Positions 1-5,533 of a DNA stretch of 7,246 bases are shown here, one piece after another; within the stretch, counting starts at the first letter, position 1; every line of letters begins with the position of its first letter. This DNA is from JAHECQ01 sp047638695. GTDB taxonomy: Bacteria; Actinomycetota; Acidimicrobiia; Acidimicrobiales; SZUA-35. A program made the position numbers and the translations under genes. Under the pieces are notes generated by a model. The model had not been told where the DNA came from and searched no databases. It worked only from the letters and a program-made list of their open reading frames with translations. The DNA is taken from assembly GCA_047638695.1 (NCBI GenBank), contig JBLINY010000174.1, positions 1 through 7,246 on the forward strand, read 5' to 3'.

Positions 1-178
1 GATCGGCGACCAGCAGATCAGTTCGATCAACTAACCACATCGCATCCCCTTCGGCTCGGCGGGCGTAGGTCTCTCGAGCGAGCGGCAACGCCATCTCAGC
101 ATCTGGCGCCTGCATCGAGCCGACATGGCGGAACTCTTCCTTGCCATCCTTCTTGAGGAAGACCTCATAGGTATTCAT
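1..178 (-). CDS. paaB: PaaB-like subunit of phenylacetyl-CoA epoxidase (N-terminal part, cut by window edge)
   Basis: Reading leftwards from ATG at 178-176, 59 codons are visible before the window ends. The peptide begins MNTYEVFLKKDG and continues with HVGSMQAPDAEMAL, ETYARRAEG and MWLV. This is the usual PaaB pattern: a YEVF-type start, an HVGS segment, a DAEMAL helix, a YARR-type segment and a following W-V. PaaB is a small (about 95-residue) non-catalytic subunit of the di-iron ring-1,2-phenylacetyl-CoA epoxidase and bridges PaaA-PaaC units. The start is fixed by a strong Shine-Dalgarno, CGGAGG, 6 nt upstream. It lies 26 nt downstream of paaD, so it is surely in the same operon. The C-terminal third and any paaC or paaE beyond it are not visible. 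Family assignment is confident. Confidence 0.85.
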   Translation of the reverse strand, partial: MNTYEVFLKKDGKEEFRHVGSMQAPDAEMALPLARETYARRAEGDAMWLVDRTDLLVAD

Positions 179-184
179 TCACAG

Positions 185-189
185 CCTCC
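185..189 (-). promoter_or_regulatory. Ribosome binding site of paaB
   Basis: On the minus strand GGAGG (within CGGAGG) sits 6 nt before the ATG at 178. It is one of only two strong Shine-Dalgarno sequences in this window and decides the paaB start. Confidence 0.7.
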
Positions 190-204
190 GATTCGACACA
201 CTCG

Positions 205-702
205 CTACCTGAACACTTCCACGGGGTTGCGGCACGCGTTGCACCACGCGACCGACCTGCATCGAGTTGGGCCGGCGATGCTCTGATCTTTGACATCAAT
301 GCTTCCGCACACTGGGCACCGGAGTGTCCCGTCCTTCGTTCGCAGCGTGACGGTGAATTCGGCCGAGAGGTGCGCCTGTCCTGCTTCGCTGAGCCGATCG
401 GTCGTCCAGACCGGGCCCGGCAGCCACTCGACCGTGCAGGTCTCCACGCCCGAGACAGCGTGCAGGGCCGCCTCGACGTCGGCGGCGATCATGTGCAATG
501 CCGGGCAACCCGAGAACGTAGGAATGAGTCCGACCGACACGGCGCCCTCGGTGATCGCAACCGACTCAACCAGCCCGAGGTCGAGAACCGACAGCCCGGG
601 ATATTCGGGATCGTCGACCGTCCGAAGCGCATCGGTGACCGCCTGCTCGAGCGTGCTGGTGGCCTTCTCTACGCAGCCGCCGTCTATGCGCCGGCTGTTC
701 AT
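205..702 (-). CDS. paaD: PaaD-like protein (DUF59/MIP18 domain plus C-terminal zinc ribbon)
   Basis: This 165-residue protein is a likely PaaD, the accessory factor thought to deliver iron or an Fe-S cluster when the phenylacetyl-CoA epoxidase is matured. The DUF59 domain covers roughly residues 14-95, with DPEYPGLSVLDLGLV and the TFSGCPALHMI segment carrying the conserved Cys66. TTDRLSEAG follows near residue 100. The C-terminus has a PaaD-type metal site: C129-x2-C132, C148 and C154-x2-C157. I chose ATG 702-700 because it overlaps the paaA stop as ATGA, the classic coupled arrangement. A longer frame from 753 would overlap paaA by 55 nt with low-complexity sequence. The first 13 residues are still unusual (two GGC motifs) and come from a duplicated GC-rich stretch. 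Its position directly after paaA, before paaB, differs from the common A-B-C-D-E order. Confidence 0.87.
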   Translation of the reverse strand: MNSRRIDGGCVEKATSTLEQAVTDALRTVDDPEYPGLSVLDLGLVESVAITEGAVSVGLIPTFSGCPALHMIAADVEAALHAVSGVETCTVEWLPGPVWTTDRLSEAGQAHLSAEFTVTLRTKDGTLRCPVCGSIDVKDQSIAGPTRCRSVAWCNACRNPVEVFR

Positions 703-730
703 GCAGCCGCCGTTGACGCGGCAGCCGCCG
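673..730. repeat. Three direct copies of GCAGCCGCCG at the paaA/paaD junction
   Basis: The decamer GCAGCCGCCG occurs at 673-682, 703-712 and 721-730 (spacing 30 and 18 nt, both multiples of 3). Read on the minus strand, it encodes the Ala-rich tail of PaaA (two copies) and a Gly-Gly-Cys motif near the PaaD N-terminus (one copy). The middle copy sits directly upstream of the paaD ATG. It looks like local slippage or duplication that stayed in frame. Confidence 0.55.
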
Positions 731-1622
731 CCTCGAGACTGGCCCGAACCCACGCCGTGTCTGTCCAGTTGGTTGCGGCCGTTTCAATGCGGCGTCGGGA
801 GTCGGGGCCGCCATTGCGCATCGTTGCTTTCAACGGTTCCCAGTCGATATCGCCGATGAGCCAGACGCCGTCGGCCTGTCGCAACTCGGCATCAGGAATT
901 TCGAAGCCGTACCCCGTCAGAAGCGGGACGTATTGTTGAACAAAGGCGTGACGAAGTGTTTCGTTCAGTTGGGACTTGATTTTCCAGCGTAGGAGCGGGT
1001 CGTTGGGATCGGAGTCGGGGCCGAAGAGGTGCACGGCCGGCCACCACCAGCGGTTCAGCGCCTCCTGGAACATGAGACGCTGGGTCGGCGTGCCTTCGGC
1101 CAACCGAAGGAGCATCTCTTCGCCATGACGCATATGGAAGCCTTCTTCGGACACGATGCGCTTGAGAACTCGTTTGTAGGGGCCGTAGGTGCATTCGGCG
1201 AAGACGGCTCGCTGACTGGCGAATGCAGCAGCATCGACGAGGTAGGCAATGGCGATCTGATCGGCCCAGGTGATGGCTTGATAGTGGAAGACGTTGTGGA
1301 ATCGCGAACGGCCGTTGAAGAGATCCTCAAGCATTTCGGTGCGGGTCTTCACTCCCATGTCGGCTGCGATCATGTAGAGCAGATGAGCGTGGCCGATCTC
1401 GTCTTGAGTTTTGGCCAGGAAGATCTGTTTCAGCCGGAGCCCTGGAGCCTTGGGGATCCAGTCGCGTTCGGTCAGCCCTCCCATAAGTTCTGAGTTGGCG
1501 TGGAACTCGATGAAGCGGAAGACCTCATTCCGATACTCCGCAGGCATGTCGTCGCCCGCCTCAACCATGCCGTCGGCATCGAGAAAGCTCTCGAACTCAC
1601 CGATGTCATTCCACGTTGTCAT
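699..1622 (-). CDS. paaA: PaaA-like catalytic subunit of ring-1,2-phenylacetyl-CoA epoxidase
   Basis: This 307-residue protein is close to the usual PaaA length and is the di-iron oxygenase subunit that epoxidises the CoA-activated aromatic ring. Candidate iron ligands are in place: E45 in HANSELMG, E75 and H78 in QDEIGHAH, D130 in LVDAAA, and E160 and H163 in EEGFHMRHG. Other family landmarks are LAKTQDE, the YGPYKRVLKRI helix, the NRWWWPAVHLFGP segment and IGDIDWEPL near the C-terminus. The protein ends in an unusual Ala-rich tail. The ATG at 1622 is preceded by weak GAGG/TAGG purine runs. The 63-nt gap to the MarR gene holds palindromic elements. The 3' end overlaps paaD by ATGA. A related PaaA-like oxygenase for another aryl-CoA cannot be excluded, but phenylacetyl-CoA is the default reading. 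Confidence 0.92.
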   Translation of the reverse strand: MTTWNDIGEFESFLDADGMVEAGDDMPAEYRNEVFRFIEFHANSELMGGLTERDWIPKAPGLRLKQIFLAKTQDEIGHAHLLYMIAADMGVKTRTEMLEDLFNGRSRFHNVFHYQAITWADQIAIAYLVDAAAFASQRAVFAECTYGPYKRVLKRIVSEEGFHMRHGEEMLLRLAEGTPTQRLMFQEALNRWWWPAVHLFGPDSDPNDPLLRWKIKSQLNETLRHAFVQQYVPLLTGYGFEIPDAELRQADGVWLIGDIDWEPLKATMRNGGPDSRRRIETAATNWTDTAWVRASLEAAAAASTAAA

Positions 1623-1646
1623 GGACCGAACCTACCTCGCATGAAT

Positions 1647-1680
1647 AAACTAATCAAGGCCTTAACGATTCCCTATTAGT
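1647..1680. promoter_or_regulatory. Candidate operator/promoter region upstream of paaA
   Basis: The 63-nt gap between marR and paaA contains a perfect 8-bp palindrome AAGGCCTT (1656-1663; TCAAGGCCTTAA when extended) and an inverted repeat ACTAAT (1649-1654) / ATTAGT (1675-1680) with a 20-nt spacer. The minus-strand block TTGATTAGTTT (1657-1647) matches TTGACTAGTGT upstream of the sulfurtransferase-marR operon at 9 of 11 positions. This suggests a binding site for the adjacent MarR protein, or a shared -10-like promoter element (TAGTTT). I see no good -35 hexamer. Binding is inferred. Confidence 0.4.
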
Positions 1681-1685
1681 GCTGG

Positions 1686-2219
1686 TCACCGGCAGTCCTC
1701 TCCGGAACTACGGTCCCGGACAGAGTGATCGGGGTCGGCCATCAGCCGACGGGAAAGGGCGGCGAACGTACGGAGTTCTTCGGGCGATAGTTGGCCGAAC
1801 CGTGCCTTCTCCTGCTCGTTCTGAGCCAAGTAGCTCTCCTTGAGCAACGCGGTGCCCGCGTCGGTGAGGCGGACCGTGAGCATGCGCCCATCTTGAGGGT
1901 GTTTCACCTTGTCGACCAGGCCGGCGTTGGCCAGCGTCGAAACGGTGCCCGACACAGCAGCGCGGCTGACACCAGCGAGTCGGGCCAGTTCTCGCGGCTG
2001 CATCTCACCAAGCGTCCAGACCGTGAACAGGAGACGAAAGCCGGCCGTGGTCAGCCCCCGCGGCCGATGGACGGCTGCTTCGAGGTCGCCGATGACTCGA
2101 GTGGCCACTCGGAACAGGTTGAACGAGGCGGCAAACGTGTCAAGATCGATCGAAGGTCCGAGGGTCTCGACCTTGGCCCGCGCTGCTTGCTCGAAATGGG
2201 CTCCCGGGTCGAGGCTCAA
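1686..2219 (-). CDS. MarR-family transcriptional regulator
   Basis: This is a 177-residue winged helix-turn-helix protein. After a long N-terminal helix region (residues 1-55), the DNA-binding domain runs roughly from residue 58 to 120. It contains LTTAGFRLLFTVW, the helix-turn-helix ELARLAGVSRAAVSGTVSTL, and the wing with the conserved D-G-R (residues 110-112) followed by VRLTDAG. The C-terminal helices would form the dimer interface. I favour the TTG start at 2219-2217 because it overlaps the sulfurtransferase stop as TTGA, a coupled arrangement. A GTG at 2258 would add 13 residues and a 43-nt overlap. MarR proteins often respond to aromatic acids or their CoA thioesters. Position between a sulfurtransferase and paaA suggests control of paa and autoregulation. 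The ligand is unknown. Confidence 0.88.
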   Translation of the reverse strand: MSLDPGAHFEQAARAKVETLGPSIDLDTFAASFNLFRVATRVIGDLEAAVHRPRGLTTAGFRLLFTVWTLGEMQPRELARLAGVSRAAVSGTVSTLANAGLVDKVKHPQDGRMLTVRLTDAGTALLKESYLAQNEQEKARFGQLSPEELRTFAALSRRLMADPDHSVRDRSSGEDCR

Positions 2220-3067
2220 TCGACCACGACCAGCGGACGGTCTGAATCTCGAATCCACTCGCTCAGCGAACCGTCGTACACGGCGACGTCGCGATGACCA
2301 AGAAGCTCGGTCAGCACGAAAGCATCGCTCGTCGCCGCGATGCCACCGCCGCAGTACGTGATGATGGGCTGATCTGCCGGTAGGTGATCGAACATGGCGG
2401 CGAGCTCGTCGACCGGCTTGTAACGATGTGTTGCTGGGTCGAGCAAAGCGACCGCAAAGACATTGCTAGCGCCCGGCAGGTGGCCGGGACGGCCGTAGCT
2501 GTTGTCAGCTCCGTTGTGGTTCTCAGGAGAAAGCGAGTTGATAATGCAGGTTTGACCATCGCCCAGCGCCGCTTGCATCTGTTGAAGCGAGGCGATCATC
2601 TCGGGACGGGGGCGAGTGGTGAACGTGGCGGTTGGTCGTGCCGGTGCTGGCTCGGTGCTGACAAGGCGACCTTCGGCCTGCCATGTCTTGAACCCGCCGT
2701 CGAGCACCGCACAGTTATCGAACCCGTGAGCCTTCAGCATCCAGAAGATGCGAGTCGCCCACATAGTGAAGCGACGGTCGTACAGCACAACCTGTGTGTC
2801 GTCGCCGACACCGAGTGCTTCCATGGCCCTGGCAAAGTGCTCCGCGGTCGGCATGGTGAACCGAAGATCGCTGTTGGGATCGCTGAGGTCGTTGGTGAGG
2901 TCTATATAGGCCGACCCCGGGATGTGGCTTTCTGCCCAGATAGCTGACATTTCCTGGGCCACGAATCCGCCATCGGTGGGCTTGAGATCAACCGTGCATT
3001 CGAGCACGCGCAGCGTGGGGTCGTGCACGTTGTCTGCCAACCACTCGCTTGTAACCAGGGGGTTCAT
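2216..3067 (-). CDS. sseA: Two-domain sulfurtransferase (rhodanese / 3-mercaptopyruvate sulfurtransferase type)
   Basis: This 283-residue protein has the tandem rhodanese layout of thiosulfate and 3-mercaptopyruvate sulfurtransferases. The non-catalytic first domain spans about residues 5-135 (HIPGSAYIDL, VVLYDRR, AVLDGGFKTWQAEG). The catalytic second domain runs from about 165 to 283 and carries the persulfide-forming Cys239 in the loop YCGGGIAATS, followed by VYDGSLSEW. GHLPGASNV is the usual linker motif. One oddity: where catalytic domains normally read D-x-R before the (E)-x-x-x-G segment, this protein has N177-S178-L179, so charged residues expected near the active site are missing. The loop CGGGIAA differs from the TST (CRKGVT) and 3MST (CGSGVT) signatures, so donor specificity is uncertain. 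The gene starts without a Shine-Dalgarno, 6 nt after a -10-like hexamer, and ends overlapping marR. The symbol is family-level only. Confidence 0.85.
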   Translation of the reverse strand: MNPLVTSEWLADNVHDPTLRVLECTVDLKPTDGGFVAQEMSAIWAESHIPGSAYIDLTNDLSDPNSDLRFTMPTAEHFARAMEALGVGDDTQVVLYDRRFTMWATRIFWMLKAHGFDNCAVLDGGFKTWQAEGRLVSTEPAPARPTATFTTRPRPEMIASLQQMQAALGDGQTCIINSLSPENHNGADNSYGRPGHLPGASNVFAVALLDPATHRYKPVDELAAMFDHLPADQPIITYCGGGIAATSDAFVLTELLGHRDVAVYDGSLSEWIRDSDRPLVVVD

Positions 3068-3072
3068 GATCA

Positions 3073-3102
3073 GACACTAGTCAAATATGTGTCGGGGGTC
3101 AC
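3073..3102 (-). promoter_or_regulatory. Candidate leaderless promoter with overlapping inverted repeat, upstream of sulfurtransferase-marR
   Basis: On the minus strand GTGACC (3102-3097, weak -35) and TAGTGT (3079-3074, -10) are 17 nt apart, and the -10 ends 6 nt before the ATG at 3067. No Shine-Dalgarno is present, which fits a leaderless transcript. An inverted repeat, GACAC (3073-3077) and GTGTC (3089-3093) with an 11-nt spacer, covers the -10. The block 3084-3074 (TTGACTAGTGT) recurs at 9/11 upstream of paaA. An operator for the MarR protein of this operon is plausible but unproven. Confidence 0.4.
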
Positions 3103-3135
3103 ATGGCCGCACTCGCGCCCCGGACGAAGAGCCCG

Positions 3136-4071
3136 CTAGAGCGCCATGACGGCATCGACCTCGGCTCGATCAGCGGCAGTGAGTTTCCATCCCGAGGCAG
3201 CGACGTTGGCGTGAATCTGCTCGGGCTTCGTTGCCCCTGCGATCACCGACGCGACCTGCGGATGGGACGTATGCCAGCTCATCGCCAGGTCAAGCAGGGT
3301 GTGCCCCTTTGAAGCGGCCCACTCGGTAAGCCGGGCCACCACCCTGAGCTTGTCGTCGTCAATGAAGGCATCGGCTCGGTCGCCCCACGTCACGAGACGA
3401 GAATTGGCCGGCCGTTCTTCGCCCAGCCGGTACTTTCCGGTCAGAAGACCCGATTCGAGGGGGAAATAGGGAACGAACGCAATGCCGTGGCGCTCGCACG
3501 CGTCGAAGACGCCGTCTTTCTCGGGTCCGCGTGTCAGGAGGCTGTAGTGGTTCTGAACTGACGGATAAGGGGCAAGGTCGTTGGCGATGGCAGCGGCGCT
3601 GGCGTCGTCAAGCTCGTCGGCGGTGAAGTGCGTGCAACCAATCTCTCGGATTTTACCTTCAGCCACCAGCTCAGCCAGACAGCCAAGCGTCTCCGCCGCC
3701 GGGGTCTCGGGGTCGGGCCGGTGGAGCTGGTAATGGTCGATGTAGTCGGTACCGAGCCGGGTGAGACTGGCCTCGAGCCTGGCCCGAATCTGCACCGGGT
3801 CGCCGCCACGCTCGCCCTCGGCCAGTGAGACGTCGTGGCCCCACTTCGAAGCAACGAGCACTTCGCCGCGGCGAGAGCCCAACGCCTTGCCGAGGTACTC
3901 CTCAGACATTCCCTTGCCGTACGACTCGGCAGTATCGAAGTAGTTGATCCCGGCGTCGATGGCAGCATCGACTACCAGCTTGGTTTGCTTGGCATCGATA
4001 GTCATGCCGAAGTTGTTGCAACCGAGTCCGACGACCGAGGCCTCGAGTAATCCCAGAGGGCGAGTTTCCAT
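3136..4071 (-). CDS. Aldo/keto reductase
   Basis: This 311-residue NAD(P)H-dependent aldo/keto reductase has a (beta/alpha)8 barrel and is the normal length for the family. The catalytic tetrad is complete: D46 and Y51 in NYFDTAESYG, K76 in VASKWG, and H117 in DHYQLHRPD. The C-terminal cofactor-binding part is seen in SVIAGATKPEQIHANV. The conserved VQNHYSLL strand, LESGLLTGKY and the final helix LTAADRAEVDAV agree. I chose ATG 4071-4069, which gives the standard N-terminus (METRPLG...VVGLGCNNFGM) and leaves 5 nt after the rhodanese stop. A longer in-frame start at 4230 would lie inside the rhodanese gene. It is very likely co-transcribed with the rhodanese. The natural substrate is unknown; reduction of an aldehyde released by the upstream dioxygenase is one possibility. 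Confidence 0.9.
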   Translation of the reverse strand: METRPLGLLEASVVGLGCNNFGMTIDAKQTKLVVDAAIDAGINYFDTAESYGKGMSEEYLGKALGSRRGEVLVASKWGHDVSLAEGERGGDPVQIRARLEASLTRLGTDYIDHYQLHRPDPETPAAETLGCLAELVAEGKIREIGCTHFTADELDDASAAAIANDLAPYPSVQNHYSLLTRGPEKDGVFDACERHGIAFVPYFPLESGLLTGKYRLGEERPANSRLVTWGDRADAFIDDDKLRVVARLTEWAASKGHTLLDLAMSWHTSHPQVASVIAGATKPEQIHANVAASGWKLTAADRAEVDAVMAL

Positions 4072-4076
4072 TGCGA

Positions 4077-4487
4077 TCAGCCCTTTGCCGCTTTGAAGGT
4101 GTCGTAATCGACGACGGGCATACCGTCGCCTTCCCAACCGGAGAAGCCGGTCTCGATGTGGGCGATTTTGGGCAATCCCATGTCCTTGAGCGTCTTGGCC
4201 GACAGAGCTGAACGCCAGCCGCTGGCGCACACGAGGATGAACTCACGGTCTTCGGAGAAGACCTCCTTGTAGTAGGGCGATTCCGGGTCAATCCAGAACT
4301 CGAGCATGCCGCGGGGCGCATGCATGGCACCGGGAACCGTGCCGCCTCGCTGCAGCTCACGAACATCGCGGATATCAACGATGAGGGCGCCATCGTCGGC
4401 GGCCCGACGCTGAGCTTCTGCTGGCGTGAGATTGTCGAGCTCGGCCTTGGCCTCTGCTACCAACTCTTGCACTGCTTTGATGGGCAT
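4077..4487 (-). CDS. Single-domain rhodanese-like protein
   Basis: This 136-residue protein is a stand-alone rhodanese domain preceded by about 20 helix-forming residues. Motifs in order are LTPAEAQRRAADDGALIVDIRD (about residues 20-41, with D38-x-R40), VPGAMHAPRG (51-60), a loop ending at WIDPES, the active-site loop C87-ASGWRSA, and IETGFSGWEGDGMPV. The intact Cys87 suggests it can carry a persulfide, though the CASGWR loop does not give the donor. The start ATG is preceded by GAGGAG at a spacing of 7 nt, one of the clearest ribosome sites in the window. It lies 77 nt after the dioxygenase gene and 5 nt before the reductase, consistent with one transcription unit. Its partner and physiological substrate are unknown; a role in sulfur transfer is inferred from the fold. 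Confidence 0.87.
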   Translation of the reverse strand: MPIKAVQELVAEAKAELDNLTPAEAQRRAADDGALIVDIRDVRELQRGGTVPGAMHAPRGMLEFWIDPESPYYKEVFSEDREFILVCASGWRSALSAKTLKDMGLPKIAHIETGFSGWEGDGMPVVDYDTFKAAKG

Positions 4488-4494
4488 TTGGCTA

Positions 4495-4500
4495 CTCCTC
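4495..4500 (-). promoter_or_regulatory. Ribosome binding site of the rhodanese gene
   Basis: GAGGAG on the minus strand, 7 nt before the ATG at 4487. It supports that start and fits internal initiation in an operon, in contrast to the leaderless-looking first gene. Confidence 0.65.
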
Positions 4501-4564
4501 GTTTACGAACGGTGCTGTTGGCGATGACCGTAGTGCCGACGGCAAACGGCGCCACAACTCTCGG

Positions 4565-5479
4565 CTACTCGCCGGCCTTGCTCGGGTGATTGGCCGTGAG
4601 CGCAACCGGGTGGTTCGTCGCCAGTTCGGTCGCTTCGCCCGCGATTCGGGCGTGCCACATGCGCCGGGGCTGGGTCATGTCGAACGGCACGCCTCGGTGC
4701 ATCAGACACCGATTGTCCCAAAGTACGGCGTCACCCGGGTTCCAATCATGGTGGTAGATACGCGGTGGCTGGCAGGCATCTTGATCGAGCCGATCAAGCA
4801 AGGCGACCGAGTCGTCGGAATCCATACCTACGATGTTGTGGGCATGGCGGCCGATGACCAGACTCTTCCGACCGGTTTCGGGGTGCACCTTCACCAGCGG
4901 TCGAAGCGAGACCTCGAAGTCGTGATAGCCGTACAGGTTGTAGCTGCCGTCGTCGTTTCTTTGCTTCGGCAGGTAGCCGGCTCGGCCCTGCGAATAGTAG
5001 AGCGAGTGGTAGGCGCTGAGATCGGCAATCTTCGTTTTGGTCGCCTCATCCAGCGCGTCGTAGGCCGCTCGCATGTCGGCCCAACCGGTTGGCGCCCCAC
5101 TTTCAGGAACAATTTCAGCAGTGAAGACGGCGCCCTTGGCCTGGGCCGGCATGTAGGTGCTGTCGAGGTGCCAACCCTCATTGCCCTTCAGAGACTTGAC
5201 TCGGTCGTCATCAGGGAGGTGATGCAGCTTCCCATCAGCGCCGATGTTCGAGATCGGTGCTGCTTCGAACTCGAGATCGCCGAAGTGTCTTGCGAAAGTG
5301 TTTTGTTCCTCGGTAGTGAGGTGCTGCGCTGGAAAGATGAGCAGGGCGTACTGCAGCCACGCCTGCTTCAAGTCGTTGACCAACCCATCGTCGACTGTGC
5401 GTACATCGACCCCGGTGACAACAGCGCCGAAGGATGTGTTCTCCAGCGGTTCGAGTTTGAAGGTGGTGGTAGTCCCCAT
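4565..5479 (-). CDS. TauD/TfdA-family Fe(II)/2-oxoglutarate-dependent dioxygenase
   Basis: This 304-residue protein is the usual TauD/TfdA length. The iron-binding facial triad is visible: H104 and D106 in GWHLDSTYM and the distal H261 in CLMHRG. The PGDAVLWDNRCLMHRG strand is characteristic of the family. Arginines for the 2-oxoglutarate carboxylate lie in PRRMWHARIAG (R272, R273 or R278). Such enzymes hydroxylate carbon next to a leaving group, releasing sulfite from sulfonates (TauD), sulfate from alkyl sulfates (AtsK) or a phenol from aryloxyacetates (TfdA). Substrate cannot be assigned; in my hand alignment TauD's sulfonate-binding Arg270 falls on Ala277 or His276, arguing against plain taurine. 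The ATG has no Shine-Dalgarno but a -10-like TATTCT 6 nt upstream. It is probably the first gene of a unit with the rhodanese and reductase, and is divergent from the phosphodiesterase gene. Confidence 0.9.
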   Translation of the reverse strand: MGTTTTFKLEPLENTSFGAVVTGVDVRTVDDGLVNDLKQAWLQYALLIFPAQHLTTEEQNTFARHFGDLEFEAAPISNIGADGKLHHLPDDDRVKSLKGNEGWHLDSTYMPAQAKGAVFTAEIVPESGAPTGWADMRAAYDALDEATKTKIADLSAYHSLYYSQGRAGYLPKQRNDDGSYNLYGYHDFEVSLRPLVKVHPETGRKSLVIGRHAHNIVGMDSDDSVALLDRLDQDACQPPRIYHHDWNPGDAVLWDNRCLMHRGVPFDMTQPRRMWHARIAGEATELATNHPVALTANHPSKAGE

Positions 5480-5485
5480 TGTTCA

Positions 5486-5514
5486 AGAATAGGCCGGTTG
5501 CTGCGACGAGTCTC
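5486..5514 (-). promoter_or_regulatory. Candidate leaderless promoter of the dioxygenase gene
   Basis: On the minus strand GAGACT (5514-5509, weak -35, three of six consensus bases) is 17 nt from TATTCT (5491-5486), which is 6 nt before the ATG at 5479. There is no Shine-Dalgarno. The geometry matches the candidate promoter at 3074-3102. Confidence 0.35.
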
Positions 5515-5516
5515 GT
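5506..5516. promoter_or_regulatory. 11-bp palindrome in the divergent intergenic gap
   Basis: ACGAG-T-CTCGT is a perfect inverted repeat with a single central base. It lies about midway in the 54-nt gap between the dioxygenase and phosphodiesterase genes and overlaps the putative -35 of the former. It could be an operator for one or both. The arms are short, so chance cannot be ruled out. Confidence 0.25.
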
Positions 5517-5533
5517 TGGCTTGACTCACACGC

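Noticed and set aside
205..753. Longer paaD frame beginning at ATG 753
   Set aside because: It would overlap paaA by 55 nt with a Gly/Arg-rich extension not typical of PaaD. The ATG at 702 overlaps the paaA stop as ATGA and is preferred.
290..939. Two overlapping plus-strand open frames opposite paaD and paaA
   Set aside because: They have Ser/Arg/Pro-rich composition and no recognisable motif, and lie fully antisense to well-supported paa genes.
2220..2258. Alternative GTG start (2258) for the MarR gene
   Set aside because: It adds 13 residues lying inside the sulfurtransferase gene. The TTGA overlap at 2219 is more natural, though the choice is not certain.
4072..4230. N-terminal extension of the aldo/keto reductase from an ATG at 4230
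   Set aside because: It lies inside the rhodanese gene, is Arg-rich out-of-frame sequence, and precedes a normal family N-terminus at 4071.
4586..5524. 312-codon plus-strand frame opposite the dioxygenase
   Set aside because: It is the antisense of a clear TauD-type gene with intact iron ligands. Long antisense frames are common at this GC content.
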